Assembly: GCF_024599655.1 (NCBI RefSeq)
Contig: NZ_CP102247.1
Location: 1,736,001 to 1,800,000, forward strand
DNA: 64,000 bases
Source of the DNA: Enterobacter asburiae
GTDB taxonomy: Bacteria > Pseudomonadota > Gammaproteobacteria > Enterobacterales > Enterobacteriaceae
Reading direction: 5' to 3'
The position numbers and the translations under genes were made by a program. Below the pieces are notes generated by a model. That model did no database searches and was not told where the DNA came from. It saw nothing but the letters and a program-made list of their open reading frames with translations. Shown here piece after piece: positions 62,503 to 64,000 of the stretch; position 1 is the first letter of the stretch; each line of letters starts with the position of its first letter.

Positions 62503-63957
62503 TTAGCGGAACGGCGGCTCGTTGAAGGTGCGCAGCTTGCGGGAATGGAGCTTGTCGCCTTCTGCCCGCAGCAAATCAATGGCGCGAATACCAATCTGCA
62601 GATGCTCTGAGATAGCCCCTTCATAGAAACGGTTGGCCTGGCCCGGCAGCTTAATTTCGCCGTGCAGCGGCTTATCGGAGACGCACAGCAGCGTGCCGTA
62701 AGGGACGCGGAAGCGATACCCCTGTGCGGCGATGGTAGCGCTCTCCATATCAATGGCCACCGCGCGGCTCAGGTTGAACCGCAGCGCGGAGGCGGAGTAG
62801 CGCAGCTCCCAGTTGCGGTCATCCGTTGTGACGACCGTACCGGTGCGCAGGCGCTGTTTAACCTCTTCACCCGGCATGCCGCTGACCTCTTTGGTAGCGT
62901 CATACAGCGCGCGCTGTACTTCGGCGATGCTCGGGATTGGGATGTCCGGCGGCAGCACCGCATCAAGCACGTGGTCATCACGCAGATAGGCGTGGGCCAG
63001 CACGTAGTCGCCAATCAGCTGGCTTTCACGCAGGCCGCCGCAGTGGCCAATCATCAGCCACACGTCCGGGCGCAGGACCGCCAGATGGTCGCAAATGGTT
63101 TTGGCATTTGACGGGCCAACGCCGATGTTGATCAGGGTGATGCCCTGACCGTCGGCGGTGATCAGGTGCCAGGCGGGCATCTGGTGTTTTTTCCACGCCA
63201 GGTCGGAAATGGCCTGCTCGGGCGCTTCGGTCTCCGCGGTGATCCAGATCCCGCCTGCGCAGGACAGCGCGATGTACGGGCTTTCCGGGTCGAGGATCTG
63301 GCTGCAGCCCCAGCGGACAAATTCGTCAACGTAGCGGGTGTAGTTGGTAAAGAGCACGAACGGCTGGAAATGTTCGACTGGCGTACCGGTGTAGTGGCGC
63401 AGGCGCGCCAGGGAGAAATCGACCCGTCGGGCATCAAAGTGCGACAGGGGAGAAAATTCTGCCGGGTGATAAATCCCGTCGGCCGTCTCATCGCCAATCT
63501 GCGAAAGTTCCGTCGTCGGGAAGTGGCGGGTCAGCCCCGCGCTCATGGAGCGATCCAGCGTCAGCGCCGAGCCGTCTATCACGTACGGATAAGGGATTTC
63601 GTGCAGCGAAGGTTCCACAGAAATGTGCGCGCCGTAATCCTGGTACAGCAGCGTGAGTTGTTCTTCAAGATACGGGCGGAACAGCGCAGGGCGGGTGACG
63701 GTGGTGCTGTAGCAGCCGGAGTGGGTAAAGCGCGCGTAGGCGCGGGTTTTGGGATTGCTGCTGGCGCTGCCGTCCCAGGTCACAGAGAGCGATGGATAAA
63801 CAAAAAGGCCCTCGTTTCTGGCCTTTTGGTCGGGAAGTTTCCCTGTTTCGATATATTCGCTGATGGCGCCGCGCAGCGCGTTGACGGACTGTTCGTACAG
63901 CGCGTCGAGTTTTTCCAGCGCCTGAGCCGGGGTCAGGCTGGAGCCCTTATTATTCAT
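62503..63957 (-). CDS. amn: AMP nucleosidase
   Basis: Amn hydrolyses AMP to adenine and ribose-5-phosphate, adjusting purine pools under phosphate control. The 484-residue protein has the N-terminal AMN-specific domain and a C-terminal nucleoside phosphorylase fold (LINIGVGPSNAKT, MIGHCGGLR, AIDMESATIAAQGYR). Length equals E. coli Amn. Its promoter would lie in the last 43 bases of the window and beyond. Confidence 0.96.
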   Translation of the reverse strand: MNNKGSSLTPAQALEKLDALYEQSVNALRGAISEYIETGKLPDQKARNEGLFVYPSLSVTWDGSASSNPKTRAYARFTHSGCYSTTVTRPALFRPYLEEQLTLLYQDYGAHISVEPSLHEIPYPYVIDGSALTLDRSMSAGLTRHFPTTELSQIGDETADGIYHPAEFSPLSHFDARRVDFSLARLRHYTGTPVEHFQPFVLFTNYTRYVDEFVRWGCSQILDPESPYIALSCAGGIWITAETEAPEQAISDLAWKKHQMPAWHLITADGQGITLINIGVGPSNAKTICDHLAVLRPDVWLMIGHCGGLRESQLIGDYVLAHAYLRDDHVLDAVLPPDIPIPSIAEVQRALYDATKEVSGMPGEEVKQRLRTGTVVTTDDRNWELRYSASALRFNLSRAVAIDMESATIAAQGYRFRVPYGTLLCVSDKPLHGEIKLPGQANRFYEGAISEHLQIGIRAIDLLRAEGDKLHSRKLRTFNEPPFR

Positions 63958-64000
63958 CTCTGTCTCCTTGTTCCACAGGTGTGCGACTCTATCCGATAGT

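Noticed and set aside
1..64000. CRISPR arrays, insertion sequences, prophage or plasmid replication genes
   Set aside because: No regularly spaced direct repeats, transposase, integrase or phage-like genes were seen. Repeats found are REP-type palindromes.

Overview
This window is a chromosomal segment of an Enterobacteriaceae bacterium. Gene order and protein sequence point to Enterobacter (cloacae complex or a close relative). Almost every gene outside the O-antigen island resembles its E. coli K-12 counterpart in sequence and length. The E. coli order is kept overall: wza...wcaM, galF, O-antigen genes, gnd, ugd, wzz, his operon, yeeZ-yeeY-plaP, sbcB, dacD-sbmC-yeeA-tmaR, tRNA-Asn, yeeO, tRNA-Asn, amn. 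Insertions (gnu, uge plus a GNAT gene, an M24 peptidase) and REP-type repeats are closer to Enterobacter/Klebsiella than to E. coli.

Region 1 (about 1-22993) is a complete colanic acid cluster on the + strand. A long leader carries an RcsAB box and a JUMPstart/ops element. It is followed by export and chain-control genes (wza-wzb-wzc), glycosyltransferases, acetyltransferases and the polymerase (wcaA-F), GDP-fucose synthesis (gmd, fcl, gmm, cpsB, cpsG), the initiating transferase wcaJ, the flippase wzxC, and wcaK-L-M. All 20 genes look intact.

Region 2 (23176-36476) is the O-antigen locus. It begins with gnu (an Und-PP-GlcNAc 4-epimerase, implying a GalNAc-initiated repeat unit) and galF, then a strong terminator and a second JUMPstart. 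Next come rmlB, rmlA, fdtA and fdtB (dTDP-3-amino-3,6-dideoxyhexose), a WzxE-like flippase, four glycosyltransferases, an EpsG-like Wzy polymerase and a membrane O-acyltransferase. From the 3' end of rmlB to just before gnd the DNA becomes strikingly AT-rich, as expected for a horizontally exchanged serotype cassette. No N-acetyltransferase for the dTDP-amino sugar lies inside the cassette. A GNAT gene just beyond gnd-ugd is the best candidate.

Region 3 (36586-42231) holds gnd, ugd, the GNAT gene and uge (UDP-GlcA 4-epimerase) on the - strand, and wzzB (O-chain length). Region 4 (42273-49558) is the his operon on the - strand (hisGDCBHAFI), with a leader peptide of seven consecutive His codons, an attenuator and a recognisable promoter.

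Region 5 (49665-63957) is housekeeping: yeeZ, yeeY, the putrescine importer plaP, exonuclease I sbcB, the D,D-carboxypeptidase dacD, the LexA-boxed gyrase inhibitor sbmC, yeeA, tmaR, a GGCT-like protein, two inverted tRNA-Asn genes flanking the MATE exporter yeeO, an M24B aminopeptidase and amn. No CRISPR array, insertion sequence, prophage or plasmid origin was seen. The part most likely to be undescribed is the specific O-antigen cassette and its split amino-sugar pathway.
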